A stretch of DNA of 24,157 bases from an uncultured Clostridia bacterium (lineage in GTDB: Bacteria; Bacillota; Clostridia; Christensenellales; Borkfalkiaceae): the NCBI GenBank assembly GCA_934271245.1, contig CAKQQY010000027.1, positions 1 through 24,157 of the forward strand. The letters run 5' to 3'. Shown piece after piece: positions 22,688-24,157 of this stretch; within the stretch, counting starts at the first letter, position 1; each line of letters opens with the position of its first letter. The notes below the pieces were generated by a model. That model had not been told where the DNA came from, searched no databases, and was given only the letters and a program-made list of their open reading frames with translations. The position numbers and the translations under genes were made by a program.

Positions 22688-24022
22688 CTATTTTCCCACG
22701 CAGAATTTGGAAAAAATATTGTCGATTATCTCTTCCGAAGCCGTTTTGCCGGAAATTTCGCCCAGAGCGTCCCACCCGTTTTTAACGTCTACGGATAAAA
22801 GGTCGAGCGGCAAAGTATTAACGGAAGAAAGCGCGTAAGACAGACTTTCGTACGCCTTTTTAAGCGCTTCGAAATGTCTTTCTTCGCAGATAAAGTCGCC
22901 GTTTAAATCTATTCCGTTTCCGACGGTTTTATTATAAATAAGTTCTTTTAACTCGTCAAGATTGATTTTTTCTTTCGCCGAAACTTTAATATCGGCTTTT
23001 TCGTAAGAAAATTCGCCCTTATCCGACTTATTTAACACCACTAAAAGGTTTTTGTCTTTTATCTCTTCGTAAATTTCTTCGTCGTCGGAAGAAATATCGC
23101 TTCCGTCCACCACGAAAATCACGAGATCGGCGGAGTCCGTTATCTTTTTGGAAAGTCCCACGCCGATTTGTTCTATCTCGTCGCCGCTTTCTCTTATCCC
23201 TGCGGTATCGAAGAAGAAAAAGTTTACTCCGTTATAAGAAATTTTTCCTTCCACCACGTCGCGCGTCGTCCCGGCAACCGAAGAAACAATCGCCTTGTCG
23301 TAGTCTAAAAGGGCGTTGAGCAAAGAACTTTTCCCCGTGTTGGGTTTTCCCGCAATGGCGACTTTCACGCCGTCTTTTATAATTCTTCCGCCGCGATAAG
23401 TTTTTAAAAGGGCGGAGATTTTTTCCGTAACTTCTTTTAATATCCTTTCGGCGGTTTCGCGCGATTTAACGTCTAAATCTTCTTCGGGGAAGTCCATATC
23501 GGCGTCTATTTCCGAAAGAGCGTCGGTTAAAAGACTTTGCAATCTTTCGGTTTCCGCAGTAAGTTTTTCTCTGTAAAGATAATACCCCGCTTTAACTCCG
23601 CTTTCCGACTCGCTGTTTATCATATCGATAAGACCTTCCGCGGAAGAAAGGGAAAGTTTGCCGTTCATAAAAGCGCGTTTGGTAAATTCGCCGTTCGTGG
23701 CAAGCCTTGCGCCCGATGAAAGAACGCTTCTCAATATCCCTTTGGTTATGGCAAGACCGCCGTGGCAATGCAATTCCACGGAATCTTCGCCCGTAAAACT
23801 TTTAGGCGACTTAAAATAAACGCACATGCCGAAATCGGTAAAACCGTCCGCAACTATTTCCCCAACGTACATTTTGTTGGGTTCGAAATTTTTGACGGAT
23901 GTTTTGCCGACCGGCTTAAAAACCTTTTCGGCAACGGCAAGCGAATCTTTGCCGCTGATTCTTATTACCGCAACCCCCGACGGGACCAGTCCCGTGGAAA
24001 TCGCCGCTATCGTATCGGACAT
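22688..24022 (-). CDS. mnmE: tRNA uridine-34 modification GTPase MnmE
   Basis: 444 residues, normal length. With MnmG it modifies U34 of tRNAs reading split codon boxes. Domains in order: an N-terminal tetrahydrofolate-binding/dimerisation domain (1-118, with the GEFTKRAF segment), helical domain, an inserted G domain with GKPNTGKS (225-232), GTTRD (251-255), DTAG (272-275) and NKSD (331-334), and the C-terminal FCVGK (440-444) with the conserved cysteine. Its ATG shares a base with the stop of the upstream gene (TAATG). MnmG, often adjacent, is not in this window. Confidence 0.97.
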   Translation of the reverse strand: MSDTIAAISTGLVPSGVAVIRISGKDSLAVAEKVFKPVGKTSVKNFEPNKMYVGEIVADGFTDFGMCVYFKSPKSFTGEDSVELHCHGGLAITKGILRSVLSSGARLATNGEFTKRAFMNGKLSLSSAEGLIDMINSESESGVKAGYYLYREKLTAETERLQSLLTDALSEIDADMDFPEEDLDVKSRETAERILKEVTEKISALLKTYRGGRIIKDGVKVAIAGKPNTGKSSLLNALLDYDKAIVSSVAGTTRDVVEGKISYNGVNFFFFDTAGIRESGDEIEQIGVGLSKKITDSADLVIFVVDGSDISSDDEEIYEEIKDKNLLVVLNKSDKGEFSYEKADIKVSAKEKINLDELKELIYNKTVGNGIDLNGDFICEERHFEALKKAYESLSYALSSVNTLPLDLLSVDVKNGWDALGEISGKTASEEIIDNIFSKFCVGK

Positions 24023-24157
24023 TACTTGTTCTCTTTATCGTTGAAATCGGAGAAAGGTTCGTCGTCGGGACGGTCGTTCGTTCCGCTCTTATCATCTCCG
24101 TCGTTATCGTTGTTATCGTTACGGTTTCCGTACGGATTATTGCCGTAGGGATTGTTA
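24022..24157 (-). CDS. 3' end of a gene upstream of mnmE, Asn/Asp-rich tail
   Basis: A partial reading frame enters from the window edge and ends with TAA at 24022-24024, overlapping the mnmE start by one base. The visible 44 residues are wholly hydrophilic, with a repeated NNPYG unit, then an Asn/Asp-rich run, and end in SDFNDKENK. In many Bacillota the genes before mnmE are yidC and jag (khpB), so this may be an extended tail of one of those. Nothing in the visible part proves this. Confidence 0.7.
   Translation of the reverse strand, partial: NNPYGNNPYGNRNDNNDNDGDDKSGTNDRPDDEPFSDFNDKENK

Noticed and set aside
1..24157. CRISPR arrays, transposases, tRNA or rRNA genes
   Set aside because: No regularly spaced repeats, transposase motifs or tRNA-like sequences were found on either strand.

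Overview
The window reads as chromosomal DNA of a low-to-middle GC Gram-positive-type bacterium, most likely a member of the Bacillota (Clostridia-like). The reasons are strong AGGAGG-type ribosome sites, sigma-A-type promoters with 17-base spacers, intrinsic terminators, an M-box riboswitch before mgtE, and the gene sets pyrH-frr-uppS-cdsA-dxr-rseP and mnmE. The family-level assignment is inference. I see no insertion sequence, prophage, CRISPR array, tRNA or rRNA.

Layout. (1) 34-3050, plus strand: a translationally coupled pair made of a membrane-anchored McrB-like AAA+ ATPase and a DUF2357-like protein that ends in a zinc ribbon. A duplicated terminator follows. (2) 3408-5810, minus strand: pyrimidine salvage, with uracil permease (uraA) then uracil phosphoribosyltransferase (upp). 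The uraA leader contains a strong promoter, a 31-codon leader peptide, a pause-type hairpin, a very U-rich tract and a terminator whose stem begins inside the leader stop codon. This matches the architecture of UTP-sensitive, translation-coupled attenuation. (3) 5888-6817, minus: ribokinase with its own promoter. (4) 6931-9225, plus: a small membrane protein whose promoter predicts a leaderless mRNA, then an M-box riboswitch and the Mg2+ channel mgtE. (5) 9415-11062, minus: a cytosolic DUF4091/GH123-like protein. (6) 11154-15309, minus: a nitrogen/glutamate module with NADP-type glutamate dehydrogenase (gdhA), an internally duplicated DUF1538 membrane protein and two PII-like proteins overlapping by 4 bases. 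(7) 15384-20958, minus: a housekeeping run of pyrH, frr, uppS, cdsA, dxr and rseP, serving ribosome recycling, UMP phosphorylation, isoprenoid and undecaprenyl synthesis, phospholipid synthesis and envelope proteolysis. (8) 21025-24157, minus: mscL with an unusual charged insertion, uppP, mnmE, and the 3' end of an upstream gene with an Asn/Asp-rich tail.

Functional themes are pyrimidine supply (uraA, upp, pyrH), the undecaprenyl cycle (dxr feeding uppS, with uppP recycling the carrier), nitrogen control, and ion homeostasis (mgtE, mscL). The best candidates for something not well described are the uraA attenuator leader, the membrane McrB-like/DUF2357 pair, the PII-PII-DUF1538-gdhA locus, the CxxC-x8-CxxC tail of UraA and the MscL insertion.
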